From assembly GCA_034190875.2 (NCBI GenBank), contig CM067349.1, positions 14,542,717 to 14,606,716 of the forward strand: a DNA stretch of 64,000 nt, in the 5' to 3' direction. The translations under genes and the position numbers were made by a program. Shown here in pieces: positions 14,223 through 25,990 of the stretch (the first letter of the stretch is position 1; each line of letters starts with the position of its first letter). The notes under the pieces were generated by a model. It was given only the letters and a program-made list of their open reading frames with translations. It searched no databases and had not been told where the DNA came from. The DNA comes from Urechis unicinctus. Lineage: Eukaryota > Annelida > Polychaeta > Xenopneusta > Urechidae.

Positions 14223-15760
14223 AATGGGACATTCATAGATACATTTGATATCGTTTCATCCGCATTCACATCTTACAATCACTACCCATCATTTAGTTAA
14301 CTGTGGGGACGATACAATGCCGAAAGTTGCACAGCGTACAACAGACAAAGATTATGTCGAAAGAAATCTGGACCTCGGTGGTGCATTGGTTCTACCAAGA
14401 TTTGAACCTCTTTCCTGAATCTACTATGCGCTCAATGTGCACCCTATTGCTGCATATCTTACTGTAGACTGAACCGGGTTCCCTGTCAGTCGGTGCTTCT
14501 TACTGAAAAAGGTTGTTATGTTTTACAGTGTTTGGGAGCTGCTCGTTCGCTAGGCACAGCGAACTGACAGTGACAGCTTTACCATAAACAGTTTTTTTCT
14601 ATCCATGTGAGTGAGTGAGTGAGTGAGTGAGTGAGCGAGTGAGTTAGTGAGTGAGTGAGTGAGTGAGTGAGTGAGTGAGTAAATGAGTGACATAGTGAGT
14701 GAGTGGGTGAACGATCGAGCGAGCAAGTGAGTGAGTTTATGGAAATGTTTGAGTAGTGGAACATTAGGTGCAAACATGAGGGTCATGTCAAACGTTATTT
14801 AATCGTTTGTGGAAGTCTAATTTAGTTTCATCTTAGAAAACGGTCGCACGCAGGCACTGACACTCTGGTTGTGGTAGTCCTGTAAATTGCTCTTGATCAT
14901 AAGGGCATCGACAGTTATCAGGGGAGAGGTTTTTACCGGGATTAGATATTGTGAAGTGTCATGTAATATGTGGTTCATCATTGTATATGTTGCTAGACAC
15001 TCCGTTGAATGAGGACATAAGGTAATATTAGCTTTGGTTTATAGACTCAAATGTTAATGCGTCTATCCCCAAAGCGTACAAGGTTCTATTCATATTTATC
15101 TGCAAAGTTGATAGCAACAAACTATTCATCAAATTACAAGGAAGCCAGTCAACAGCACCAGATACTATTTGAATGCAAGAAACAAAACTGTCGAAAATGA
15201 CGTGATAATATGCATATTGGTAACTGGTGTGTTGTTGGCTTAATGACGATATGATATAACCAGAATATTTGTAAACGATTAATACAATGTCAGCAGAGTA
15301 AGATATTTATGTTTTTATAGGTGCCAGATTATCTGCGATGGAGGGAAAAGCAATCCTCTCCATACCGTTTGTAAGGCAAATATTTGTCCTCATTATGGTT
15401 TTGGGAACAGGGGCAATCATCTACCGCGAAAGTGCAGTTTCGTTTTTAGATGCAACAAATGCAATACCAAGGTTGAGAACATGACTGGTGCCCCGTGACT
15501 CGGACAGAGAACAGATCATAATCTTCAATGTGCGATTTTATCTCTATTAGTTGATATCGAAATCGACCAATTGAATCGTTACATATTTTCACATCCCTAC
15601 TATGATATTGTGTTTATTCGTATATGAGTCTGGTGGATTGGGTCATTTATTGACACCGAATAGTTGAGGTTGGATGAAAATGGGATATTACTATATTCGC
15701 TCCAAGTTTCTGAAGAATATTGATGCACGTGGATTGGGCAGATGGTGATTATCGAACATT
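14223..15760 (+). repeat. Array unit 7, grading into the single-copy flank
   Basis: This unit resembles the others up to about 15750. From there it shows many substitutions shared with the METTL-C block at 48.6 kb, so it is the junction between the homogenised array and the unduplicated gene-proximal sequence. The TGAG tract is at about 14606-14709 and the truncated METTL exon at 15338-15484. Confidence 0.85.
15338..15484 (+). pseudogene. Truncated METTL-like first coding exon (array unit 7)
   Basis: The last truncated copy, 2.86 kb upstream of the complete first exon of METTL-A. Its frame and fusion point are the same as in the other units. Confidence 0.8.
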
Positions 15761-17244
15761 CATTTCTCAACCATATCCACACAGTTGGTTTCTATTTCCA
15801 AATCAATAACGTTTTTCATGCGCGGGGATGAGTGGTTTGCTATACATGTAGGCTTGTAAGGATCGTATATGATCCTGGCAATGTAGCCGTTTCACATTAA
15901 GAAGTCTTCGTTCATCGATTATGCATTGATGAAATCGATTCCATTATTCACTTTCCTTTATGAACATCTGTTGGACAGTTTGCCTATAGACAAAATGGTA
16001 TGGAAATATTATTTTAAATTGAATAAAGCATGGTATGTGTTTGCTTATATCCAACATGTGATCTATCCGGTGTGAGGAACGTCAGACCTTACTTCAGACC
16101 TTACTCAAATCCTGTCCCGCAACCAGCGATCGTCATATTGCGCAATTTCTATCATTATAGCTGGAAGTGGTCGACGACAATAACTACACAAAGTGGTAAG
16201 ATAATTTTAACAACTTGTTAAAAACTAGCAGAACGGTTGGGTTGTCCAACCATATGTCAGCTGTGTTGGATTTGATATAATTACTTCTTTTGGCGCATTA
16301 TGTTGAATCATAGGGATAGCGCAATGTGCAATCGCTATCAAGTATTATTCGTACGTTCTGACCCCGTGATGCGGATCCCACCCTCCGATTGGCTATTGCC
16401 ACTAATGAAACGTCTGGTTGATGCTAATTTCGCGTATATAGTTGGATCATAGAACCGTTTGGTCGAAAGGATAGCGTAATCTATTGTTCAATCAATAGCA
16501 AGAATAATTCTGAAGTAGTTGGTGTTCATTTAATGAGGACGTCTGCGATAAATGACACAATACTTGGTAATGCTGCAGCCGCGAATTCCTTAGATTGAAT
16601 GTATCTCAAGACCCTGCAGTCACTGCACTTAGCGATGACGCTACCGGTACATACCAACTGCACAATTATTGATATGAGATCGGTCGTCCAGAGTCAGGTG
16701 ATCTTCTGAGGCGCAAACCGCCCGCTGATACGTATTTGTTCAATAAGGACATTTGGTTTTCAGGGGGCCATCCCTTCGTTATACTTGCTTCTTATGAATT
16801 TGCGATTTTTACGAGCCTTCTAAAATATGACAAGGGTGCATCGCTGATGTGTGTTTGACAATTGCTGTCGTACAATGAATTCAATTGGACTAATTTATTT
16901 TGAGTATGTACAGCTAACCTCTCATGATTAAGGTTCTATTTAATATATTGTAGCTACAGCCGGGTAATGACTGCATCAACGTTTTGTCGCTGATTGCATT
17001 CGGTGCTTCTGAAAAATTCCATAATGCAATTGTCTGACTTAGATAATCCCTTGACATAAAACGCCAATAATGTACTCCCAAAAGAAAATTATTATACGTT
17101 CTTAGACTATTAAGCATTGCATTAAGAAGTGATTAGCTTATAGCGGGGTTGAATATATACGAATGAAGTCCGGGTAAATGCCTAGTTTATCCCTGGCACA
17201 AATCATGTGTTCGCGTCAAAAAGTCGTTCATAACAGATGATGGA
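15760..17244 (+). other. Upstream flank of METTL-A (diverged from array units)
   Basis: This stretch is collinear with 48.60-50.08 kb upstream of METTL-C. It includes two segments that the array units lack: one near 16410-16500 (ACGTCTGGTTGATGC) and one near 16600-16735 holding the GCAGTCACTGCA palindrome-like sequence. A third difference is 16915-17244, which replaces the array's 92-codon ORF region. No confident exon is visible. The 62- to 67-codon open frames here are broken in the copies and I do not call them genes. Confidence 0.6.
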
Positions 17245-17544
17245 ATGAGTGAGTGAGTGAGTGAGTGAGTGAGTGAGTGAGCGGGGGAACGAATGATCAA
17301 GTGATTAAGTGAGTGAGTGAGTGAGTGAACGAATAATCAAGTGATTGAGTGAGTGAGTGAGTAAGTGAGTGAGTGAGTGAGTGAGTGAGTGAGTGAGTGA
17401 GTGAGTTAGTGAGTGAGCGAGCGAGTGAGTGAGTGAGTGAGTGAGTGAGTGAGTGAGTGAGTGAGTGAGTGAGTGAGTGAGTGAGTGAGTGAGTGAGTGA
17501 GTGAGTGAGTGAGTGAGTGAGTGAGTGAGTGAGTGAGTGAGTGA
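17245..17544 (+). repeat. Long TGAG tetranucleotide microsatellite
   Basis: About 300 bp of nearly uninterrupted (TGAG)n with a few variant units (GAGCG, GATTAAG, GAACG). It produces artefactual open frames on the minus strand that translate as repeated THSL. It occupies the same place relative to METTL-A as the shorter tracts of the array do to their truncated exons. Confidence 0.95.
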
Positions 17545-18192
17545 ACGATCGAGCGAGCAAGTGATTGAGTTTATGGAAATGTTGGAGTAGTGGAACATTA
17601 GGTGCAAACATGAGGGTCATGTCAAACATTATTTAATCGTTTGTGGAAGTCTAATTTAGTTTCATCTTAGAAAACGGTCGCACACAGGCACTGACTCTCT
17701 AATTGTGGTAGTCCTGTTAATTGCTCTTGATCATTTGTGCCCTATGATAACATAAGAGCATCGACAGTTATCAGGGGTGAGGTTATTACCGGGATCAGAT
17801 ATTGTGATGTGTCATGTAATATGGGGTTCATCATTGTATATGTTGCTAGACACTCCGTTTAATGAGGAATGTAAGGTAATATAAGCTTCGGTTTATAGAC
17901 TCAAATGTTAATGCGTCAATCCCCAAAGCGTACAAGGTTCTATTCATATTTGTCTGCAAAGTTGATAGCAACAAACTATTCATCAAATTACAAGGAAGCC
18001 AGTCAACAGCACCAGATACTATTTGAATGCAAGAAACAAAAACTGTCGAAAATGACGTGATAATATGCATATTGGTAACTGGTGTGTTGATGGCTTAATG
18101 ACGATATGATATAACCAGAATATTTGTAAACGATTAATACAATGTCAGCAGAGTAAGATATTTATGTTTTTATAGGTGCCAGATTATCTGCG

Positions 18193-19973
18193 ATGGAGGG
18201 AAAAGCAATCCTCTCCATACCGTTTGTAAGGCAAATATTTGTCCTCATTATGGTTTTGGGAACAGGGGCAATCATCTACCGCGAAAGTGCAGTTTCTTTT
18301 TTAGATGCAACAAATGCAATTACGAGACAACCGCAATTCCGTCCAATAGTCGAGGTGACGTATTCTGTTTTCAAACAAAACTTATTATAGTTCTTTACAA
18401 TTAAATTATTGAGACATTACGTTATTGTTCAATTAGCTTAAAAGTTGAGAAAACAGTGTATTTTTGTTTGTTTCTAGACAACATCACCGTTTATGATGGA
18501 CAGTGCCAAAAATACTCTGATGCAAATGCCCATTGCCAAAATAACGGATTTGCCGAGAGAATTCTACCTTAGTCATAACACACAATTCCACAAAGACACC
18601 CTAGGAATTGCGAAAAAACGAGCAATACATCAGTGTCCCGGGCAATTATACTTAAGTAAATGCTTACAGTTGTTAGGAACAATATGCACAATGATAATCC
18701 ATTTAGATTGTCATCATTATATGTATTGATAGTATCATGTTCGTAACAATTCGTACTCAACAATGCTACTTTATCTCAGCATTAGTTCACAGAGCGGGAT
18801 CATAGAACTGTATTTTAGGTGATGATATTAGCAGATGTTGATGTAAAGAAGAAAAAATCCCATCTTGTCTTGTTTATATTTAACCTTTCTTCATCTCAAC
18901 TGTTGCCTATTCGTTGACATTCACTTATCATCAAACAACGGTATATCATGACAGCTACGCCCACACGATGCAAGCAAGATGCCCAGCAGAAAAGCGATTT
19001 GGCCATGCAACAGATGGGGGCTGGAACGTTTGTGTAGCCTCGCCATTTGCTTTAGAGAACCCGTGCATTGTCTATTCGTTCGGGTAAAAAAAGCATTATC
19101 CACCATAATAATTCTTATTTATTCTAATCCTCCTTCTCTACGAGGTACTGTCATAGTAGCTATAATCAGGCTCACTGGCTCACTGGCAGGTTTTACTATG
19201 TATCGAAGCATGAATTCGGAATAATCATTGTTCTGTGGCTTTGATGCATGCTTTGTTTTATGTTTTAGAATCGCCAGGGACTGGAGTTTTGATGACGCGA
19301 TTTCAAAATTTTGTCATGTGTTCTCTTTTGATCCAACGTAAGAATATATTCAGACGTCCAAATACTGTAAATTTAGAAACATTTTCCTTACATAGCATGT
19401 GGCTTGATATGGATTCGTTTGATCTTAAACGTCTTCTGTGTTTTGCCATCGAAGTTAAAATAACCACACCTGCTTCGCTTGTTCTTGTGTGGTGTAAAGT
19501 ATACACACACCTGAACATCACAGATCGGAACAGATCTGGTTCTTTCCGATCGGTCTTAATGGTCGTCAGAGTGGTTCGATGAAAACCTTCAAACAAGTAC
19601 TTCAATTTCTCAACCACACCAGTGTACGTATGTATTACCAAGCATGATGACTACACCGAGGTGCCATGATATGTATATGATTTGATGAACAATGTTGATT
19701 ACCGTCCAGGTGAATATTGATGTGCTGAAAATCGACATTGAACACTGGGAGTGGGATTCACTGAATACAGCGCTTGAAGATGGATCGCTGATTAATGTGA
19801 AACAGCTGGTGATGGAAATACACCTGAAAGACTTGCTTCAAGCTTCTTACTACTGGAGCATTTTACACAGCCTCTACATAGCAAGGTTCCGTTTGTGGAA
19901 AACTCATGATAATCCTCGTTGCTATAAATGCTTTGAATTGTACTTCATCAATGTAAATTATATGATTGGATAG
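18193..19973 (+). pseudogene. METTL-A: METTL24-like methyltransferase gene, six exons, one frameshift
   Basis: Coding exons by splice sites: 18193-18354, 18478-18655, 18955-19083, 19269-19337, 19500-19623 and 19710-19973. Exon 1 encodes an N-terminal hydrophobic anchor (about residues 12-29). Exon 3 has the GGWNVC and VYSF motifs, exon 4 DWSFDDA and SFDP, exon 5 WFFPIG and NGRQSG, and exon 6 VLKIDIE. These are landmarks of METTL24-like/Methyltransf_21 proteins, a putative SAM-dependent family related to FkbM. The break is in exon 2: the run GCGAAAAAACG has two more A than METTL-B and METTL-C. This makes exon 2 178 bp instead of 176 or 182 and brings a stop in exon 3. Everything else is open. 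A homopolymer sequencing error is the main alternative to true loss. A complete protein would be about 307 residues, a little shorter than vertebrate METTL24. Confidence 0.85.
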
Positions 19974-20205
19974 AATATTTTGCATTCTTCTTTCAATGTT
20001 TGCTGGCTTGTTTACAGCTTGGTCAATTATCTCTTTCTTGTGTTTGACAACATATTTAACTGCATATGAATTTGATACGAAATCCTCTTCACAATGTGTT
20101 TAATTTATATGGACAACACATCACGGTCACGATCGACGGCGACGTTGGACCTTCATATGGCATCTAGTTAATTAAATTGGCAATCCTATCAGAGCCTAGT
20201 AACGA
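19974..20205 (+). other. METTL-A 3' flank joining module K
   Basis: After the METTL-A stop the sequence matches METTL-B and METTL-C only for a short distance. It then switches to DNA that appears inverted at 29.05-29.25 kb (TTTGCTGGCTTGTTTACAGC), so a duplication breakpoint lies at about 20.0 kb. No gene is seen. Confidence 0.5.
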
Positions 20206-20960
20206 TTGGCCCAATATCCCAACCTGTCTGGTTTTTTTTGGCCAGCGCTTTGCAAGAGACTTTTTCTGCATACGGGTCTGTTCGTAGCCTTCTGTTGTTC
20301 GGATAGGCGCAGGGCAACTACTTTTCAAACCACTGTCTCGTTTATCTCCTCTTCCATACGTTCCAGATCTTGTACTGAGGCCATTGTTTCTGGTCTGGTA
20401 GTGCTATATATTATAATGTTGTTTCAAAATATCTCTCTGTCGTGGCGTATAACACGTGCTTCCTGTGTTTTGGCTCGCCAGTCCTCGCTCGCAATGACGT
20501 CTGATTTGTCTTGGAGCCTTTTTTTTCTACCTGCTTTCGATAGTGCGGACAGTCTCCAATCCGTTTCTACCTCTTCCAGCTGGTACGTAGATTTATCTAT
20601 GCCTACGTACTGTTTTTCTGATAGAAGTTGGTTGGAATCTGGAGCATCTGGGTGTAGTTGTGTGAGCTTCTTGCTTGCCGAAAATGAAGTTTTAGTGATG
20701 TCGTCCTTTGTGTAGAACCGTAGTGGGGAGAACTCTCTCGGGTTGGCATACAGAATATTCACTCGAAATATTGAATAGCTCCAGAAGCCAAAGTCGGCTG
20801 CTGCCCACTATACAGATTTCTCCCATTCGGCACTGTCCTCTACTATCTGTTGCGTTGACCATCTGCTCGGTCAGTTTTTGTGTGGGCATACCATCAAACG
20901 AATATCTCGCAATTGTCGCGGTTGCCTACAACAAACCATCGGTCGAGTTCTTCATCTAGG
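20206..20960 (-). other. Module K, minus-strand copy: conserved unidentified ORFs
   Basis: The minus strand carries a 112-codon open frame (20424-20762) with NPREFSPLRFYTKDD and SASKKLTQLHPDAPDSNQ. Upstream of it (20692-20889) lies a frame with GQCRMGEICIVGSSRL. The same frames occur on the plus strand at 28.28-28.81 kb and partly at 54.39-54.67 kb, with mostly silent or conservative differences, so the minus strand is the likely coding strand. An overlapping 169-codon plus-strand frame is probably its shadow. I do not recognise the family. Possible donors (GAAGAG|GTAGAAAC) suggest this is an exon rather than a whole gene. The linking frame upstream is broken relative to the 63.0 kb copy. Confidence 0.45.
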
Positions 20961-21210
20961 TTGTCTCATTGCCTGCGAGGTGGTTGTATAAGAAATAGTT
21001 TTTCTCCCTATAACAGTCTTCTTGAAGTTTTTGTAGTACTTTTTTGTCCATTATCTGGACAAGGCTCACCGTGATTGGTCGTGCACATCCCATTGCCTGC
21101 AAATCTGGGAGAGAATGGCCACCCATATCATTTATTGTGGAGGCGATGATGGGATGTGTCTACGCATCAGATGGCCCATGATGATCTCACATACGTGTCT
21201 ACGACCTTTA
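20961..21210 (-). other. Module K flank, inverted relative to 27.98-28.28 kb
   Basis: Inverted copy of the sequence just upstream of module K at 28 kb, including a CCCATTGCCTGC segment and the GGGATGTGTC region. No confident coding exon. Confidence 0.5.
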
Positions 21211-21660
21211 ACAACAGTCGATCTCGGAACCATGCATTTATTAGAAATTCGAATGAGTTGTTACTTTTTTGTCCAACACCTTACCCCCAATTGTGAGAAG
21301 GGCAAATCATTTTATGTCATGGAAGTGCACACACGTTCATACACACACTATGATACTGTAAAATTTGTTCGTGTTCTGATATATGCCGCTGCTTGGCAAA
21401 TTCCAAGTTGAACTGTTAATCACGTTATTGCCATTTGAATAAAACATTTCTAGAATTTAAATGGCTCATAACCAAACACGAAACCGGAAGTATTTCGCCC
21501 AGATTATATTTCTCTTTGGGTAGATAAAAAGGTGAGTAAGCTCCCTATTTTGCCACAGGATCAAACGACAATTTATTCGATAGATATCGTTGTAGTTTCA
21601 AGGGCAAAGATATTAGCTACAAAATGTCGCTTATTGCAACCAATGAAGCATGCCAACCTA
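21210..21660 (-). repeat. Inverted copy of 53.25-53.70 kb
   Basis: This stretch, including the segment around TTTCGCCCAGATTATATTTC, is the reverse complement of the DNA following METTL-C at 53.25-53.70 kb. It therefore belongs to the inverted METTL-B block. No gene is seen. Confidence 0.75.
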
Positions 21661-21665
21661 ATGTG

Positions 21666-21925
<260 letters not shown>

Positions 21926-22041
21926 AAACATAACTGTGTATGGTTAATTACATAGAAAATAAATATATGTACCACATAATAGAGCCTGTTCGATCACTAA
22001 TGGCAAGACGGGGAGTCATTGAAAGAAGAATGCAAAATATT

Positions 22042-23815
22042 CTATCCAATCATATAGTTTACATTGATGAAGTACAATTCAAAGCATTTATAGCAACGAG
22101 GATTATCATGAGTTTTCCACAAACGGAACCTTGCTATGTAGAGGCTGTGCAAAATGCTCCAGTAGTAAGAAGCTTGATGCAAGTCTTTCAGATGTATTTC
22201 CATCACCAGCTGTTTCACATTAATCAGCGATCCATCTTTTAGCGCTGTATTCAGTGAATCCCACTCCCAGTGTTCAATGTCGATTTTCAGCACATCAATA
22301 TTCACCTGGACGGTAATCGACATTGTTCATCAAATCATATAAATATCATGGCACCTCGGTGTAGTCATCATGCATGGTAATACATACGTACACTGGTGTG
22401 GTTGAGAAATTGAAGTACTTGTTTGAAGGTTTTCATCGAACCACTCTGACGACCATTAAGACCGATCGGAAAGAACCAGATCTGTTCCGATCTGTGATGT
22501 TCAGGTGTGTGTATACTTTACACCACACAAGAACAAGCGCAGCAGGTGTGGTTATTTTAACTTCGATGGCAAAATACAGAAGACGTTTAAGATCAAACGA
22601 ATCCATATCAAGCCACATGCTATGCAAGGGAAATGTTTCTAAATTTACAGGAGTATTTGGACGTCTGAATATATTCTTACGTTGGATCAAAAGAGAACAC
22701 ACGACAAAATTTTGGAATTGCGTCATCAAAACTCCAGTCCCTGGCGATTCTAAAACATAAAACAAAGCATGCATCAAAGCCACAGAACAATGATTATTCC
22801 GAATTCATGCTTCGATACATAGTAAAACCTGCCCAGTGAGCCTGATTATAGCTACTATGACAGTACCTCGTAGAGAAGGAGGATTAGAATAAATAAGAAT
22901 TATTATGGTGGATAATGCTTTTTTTACCCGAACGAATAGACAATGCACGGGTTCTCTAAAGCAAATGGCGAGGCTACACAAACGTTCCAGCCCCCATCTG
23001 TTGCATGGCCAAATCGCTTTTCTGCTGGGCATCTTGCTTGCATCGTGTGGGCGTAGCTGTCATGATATACCGTTGTTTGATGATAAGTGAATGTCAACGA
23101 ATAGGCAACAGTTGAGATGAAGAAAGGTTAAATATAAACAAGACAAGATGGGATTTTTCTTCTTAACATCAACATCTGCTAATATCATCACCTGAAATAC
23201 AGTTCTATGATCCCGCTCTGTGAACTAATGCTGAGATAAAGTAGCATTGTTGAGTACGAATTGTTACGAAAATGATACTATCAATACATATAATGATGAC
23301 AATCTAAATGGATTATCATTGTGCATATTGTTCCTAACAACTGTAAGCATTTACTTAAGTATAATTGCCCGGGACACTGATGTATTGCTCGTTTTCGCAA
23401 TTCCTAGGGTGTCTTTGTGGAATTGTGTGTTATGACTAAGGTAGAATTCTCTCGGCAAATCCGTTATTTTGGCAATGGGCATTTGCATCAGAGTATTTTT
23501 GGCACTGTCCATCATAAACGGTGATGTTGTCTAGAAACAAACAAAAATACACTGTTTTCTCAGCTTTTAAGCTAATTGAACAATAACGTAATGTCTCAAT
23601 ATTTTAATTGTAAAGAACTATAATAAGTTTTGTTTGAAAACAGAATACGTCACCTCGACTATTGGACGGAATTGCGGTTGTCTCGTAATTGCATTTGTTG
23701 CATCTAAAAACGAAACTGCACTTTCGCGGTAGATGATTGCCCTTGTTCCCAAAACCATAATGAGGACAAATATTTGCCTTACAAACGGTATGGAGAGGAT
23801 TGCTTTTCCCTCCAT
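22042..23815 (-). CDS. METTL-B: METTL24-like methyltransferase, intact six-exon gene
   Basis: Minus-strand exons in coding order: 23654-23815, 23355-23530, 22928-23056, 22681-22749, 22392-22515 and 22042-22305. Each is bounded by GT/AG and phases agree (0, 2, 2, 2, 0), giving about 307 residues with no stop. Residues 12-29 form a single hydrophobic anchor, suggesting a type II protein of the secretory pathway. The domain shows GGWNVC, VYSFG, DWSFDDA, SFDP, WFFPIGLNG and VLKIDIE, as in METTL24-like/Methyltransf_21 proteins, putative SAM-dependent methyltransferases with no substrate I can assign. Exon 2 has the four-A form of the run that is expanded in METTL-A. Local substitutions include Arg in the anchor (LGTRAII) and Pro in exon 4. 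The start is the first ATG after the TTTTTATAG acceptor, so at least one noncoding exon should lie upstream. Expression is unproven. Confidence 0.85.
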
Positions 23816-25560
23816 CGCAGATAATCTGGCACCTATAAAAACATAAATATCTTACACTGCTGACATTGTATTAATCGTTTACAAATATTCTGGTTATATC
23901 ATATCGTCATTAAGCCATAAACACACCAGTTACCAATATGCATATTATCACGTCATTTTCGACAGTTTTGTTTCTTGCATTCAAATAGTATCTGGTGCTG
24001 TTGACTGGCTTCCTTGTAATTTGATGAATAGTTTGTTGCTATCAACTTTGCAGATAAATATGAATAGAACCTTGTACGCTTTGGGGATAGACGCATTAAC
24101 ATTTGAGTCTATAAACCAAAGCTAATATTACCTTATATCCTCATTAAACGGAGTGTCTAGCAACATATACAATGATGAACCCCATATTACATGACACATC
24201 ACAATATCTAATCCCGGTAAAAACCTCTCCCCTGATAACTGTCGATGCTCTTATGATCAAGAGCAATTTACAGGACCACCACAACCAGAGTGTCAGTGTC
24301 TGTGTGCGACCGTTTTCTAAGATGAAACTAAATTAGACTTCCATAAACGATTAAATAACGTTTGACATGACCCTCATGTTTGCACCTAATGTTCCACTAC
24401 TCAAACATTTCCATAAACTCACTCACTTGCTCGCTCGATCGTTCACCCACTCACTCTATCACTCATTTACTCAGTCACTCAGTCACTCACTCAGTCACTC
24501 ACTCACTCACTCACTCACTCACTCACTCACTCACTCACTCACTCACTCACTAACTCACTCGCTCACTCACTCACTCACTCACTCACTCACTCACTCTCAC
24601 TCACATGGATAGAAACAAACTGTTTATGGTAAAGATGTCACTGCCAGTTCGCTGCTCCCAAACACTGTAAAACATAATAACCTTTTTCATTAAGAAGCAT
24701 CGACTGACAGGGAACCCGGTTCAGTCTACAGTAAGATATGCAGCAATAGGGTGCACATTGAGCGCATAGTAGATTCAGGAAAGAGGTTCAAAATCTTGGT
24801 AGAACCAATGCACCACCGAGGTCCAGATTTCTTTCGACATAATCTTTGTCTGTTGTACGCTGTGCAACTTTCGGCATTGTATCGTCCCCACAGTTAACTA
24901 ACATGATGGGTAGTGATTGTAAGATGTGAATGCGGATGAAACGATATCAAATGTATCTATGAATGTCCCATTCAAGGTTTGTCATTATATGAATCGCATT
25001 GAAAGGTCTTATAGCGTTGTTATTTTATACCATAAACTGATTGAAGTAATTGATAATAAATTGACGACACTTTTCTAAATCATATGATCAAATACTCAAA
25101 ATAAATTAGTCGAATTGAATTCATTGTAACGACAGCAATTGTCAAATACACATCAGCGATGCACCCTTGTCATATTTCAGCTGACTCGTAAAAATCGCAA
25201 ATTCATAAGAAGCAAGTATGTTTCATCAGAAATAGCATATAAGGAAGGGATGGCCCCTGAAAACCAAATGTCCTTATGAACAAATACGTATCAGCGGGCG
25301 GGTTGCGCCTCAGAAGATCACCTGACTCTGGACGACCGATCTCATATCAATAATTGTGCAGTTGGTATGTACCGGTAGCGTCATCGCTAAGTGCAGTGAC
25401 TGCAGGGTCTTGAGACACATTCAATCTAAGGAATTCGCGGCTACTGCGTTACCTACATATTGTGTCATTTATCGCAGACGTCATCATTAAAATGAACACC
25501 AACTACTTCAGAATTATTCTTGCTATTGATTGAACAATAGATTACGCTATCCTATGATTC
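23816..25560 (-). other. Upstream region of METTL-B (array-type sequence)
   Basis: The reverse complement is collinear with the upstream part of an array unit: intron-like sequence, a TGAG tract (here as CTCA) and the 92-codon ORF region near 24630-24905. Beyond about 25280 it carries the longer version found upstream of METTL-A and METTL-C (25290-25420). It is thus a mosaic of the two upstream types. No promoter motif stands out. Confidence 0.6.
24419..24604 (-). repeat. CTCA/TGAG microsatellite
   Basis: About 185 bp of CACT/TCAC units, the inverted equivalent of the TGAG tracts in the array. Several variant units (CAGTCACT) occur near 24470-24500. Confidence 0.95.
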
Positions 25561-25734
25561 AACTCAATGGGCCAAAATAGCATCAAACAGACGTTTCATT
25601 TACGGGATTCCCATGTGCTTTTGTTTGTCTCACGGTAGCGTCACCTAACGATGGCTGTGTATTATAATTAGAGAAGCCATAACCACAGAGCCACAAGGAG
25701 TCAACTCTCTTGGCGAAGCTATATCTCTTTTGGA

Positions 25735-25990
25735 ATCACAAAGCAAGTCCCCATGGTGTAGACGTTTACGGCTTCGTCTTTCGACCTCCAGGCTGGTGAT
25801 TCGATACCTAGGTATAACAACTTGACTGGCTTCTCTTGAATCGGAAGATCACGTTAAATGGCCATCCCATTTCTGAGAGGGGATCTTAAGATCCCCTGGG
25901 GACGACATGCTTCCTAGCAGTGACCAACCTCAGAGTTACACTCACTGCTAGTCGTACATAGCCTGGGTTACTACAAACAACTATTAATCG
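25735..25990 (+). mobile_element. Candidate tRNA-derived SINE
   Basis: An A-box-like TGGTGTAGACG at 25754-25764 fits the TRGYNNARNNG consensus at every position. A B-box-like GATTCGATACC at 25798-25808 fits GGTTCRANYCC at 9 of 11 positions. The span from A-box start to B-box end is 55 bp, as in a tRNA. A stem around CTTCGTCTTTCGACCTCCAG could be an anticodon-arm relic. The body includes a perfect 18-bp palindrome at 25879-25896. It lies where the METTL-B block loses similarity to the other copies. I see no poly(A) tail or target-site duplication, so this remains a candidate. Confidence 0.4.

Larger units (their letters stand above)
1..15760 (+). repeat. Tandem array of ~2.6 kb units (head-to-tail, partly deleted)
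   Basis: Near-identical units begin at 1, 2614, 5218, 7831, 10461 and 14223, giving periods of 2613, 2604, 2613 and 2630 bp before the array becomes irregular. The length changes seen come mainly from the TGAG tetranucleotide tract. Each full unit contains, in order: a 92-codon open stretch, the TGAG tract, about 600 bp of upstream sequence, a truncated METTL-like first exon, and then sequence matching the far-upstream part of the METTL-C block (48.36 kb onward). The window starts inside the array, so its true size is unknown. The last unit runs into diverged single-copy sequence near 15760 and leads to METTL-A. Confidence 0.95.

Noticed and set aside
19303-19641. Minus 112-codon ORF over METTL-A exons 4-5
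   Set aside because: Antisense to the real exons. It stays open only because of the coding strand's composition.
20206-20715. 169-codon plus ORF (MAQYPNLSG start), also minus 28523-29032
   Set aside because: It lies antisense to the better conserved TKDD frame of module K. Ser-rich composition and lack of motifs suggest a shadow frame.
25798-25808. A true tRNA gene at 25.75 kb
   Set aside because: The boxes fit, but I could not fold convincing acceptor and anticodon stems. A SINE head is more likely.
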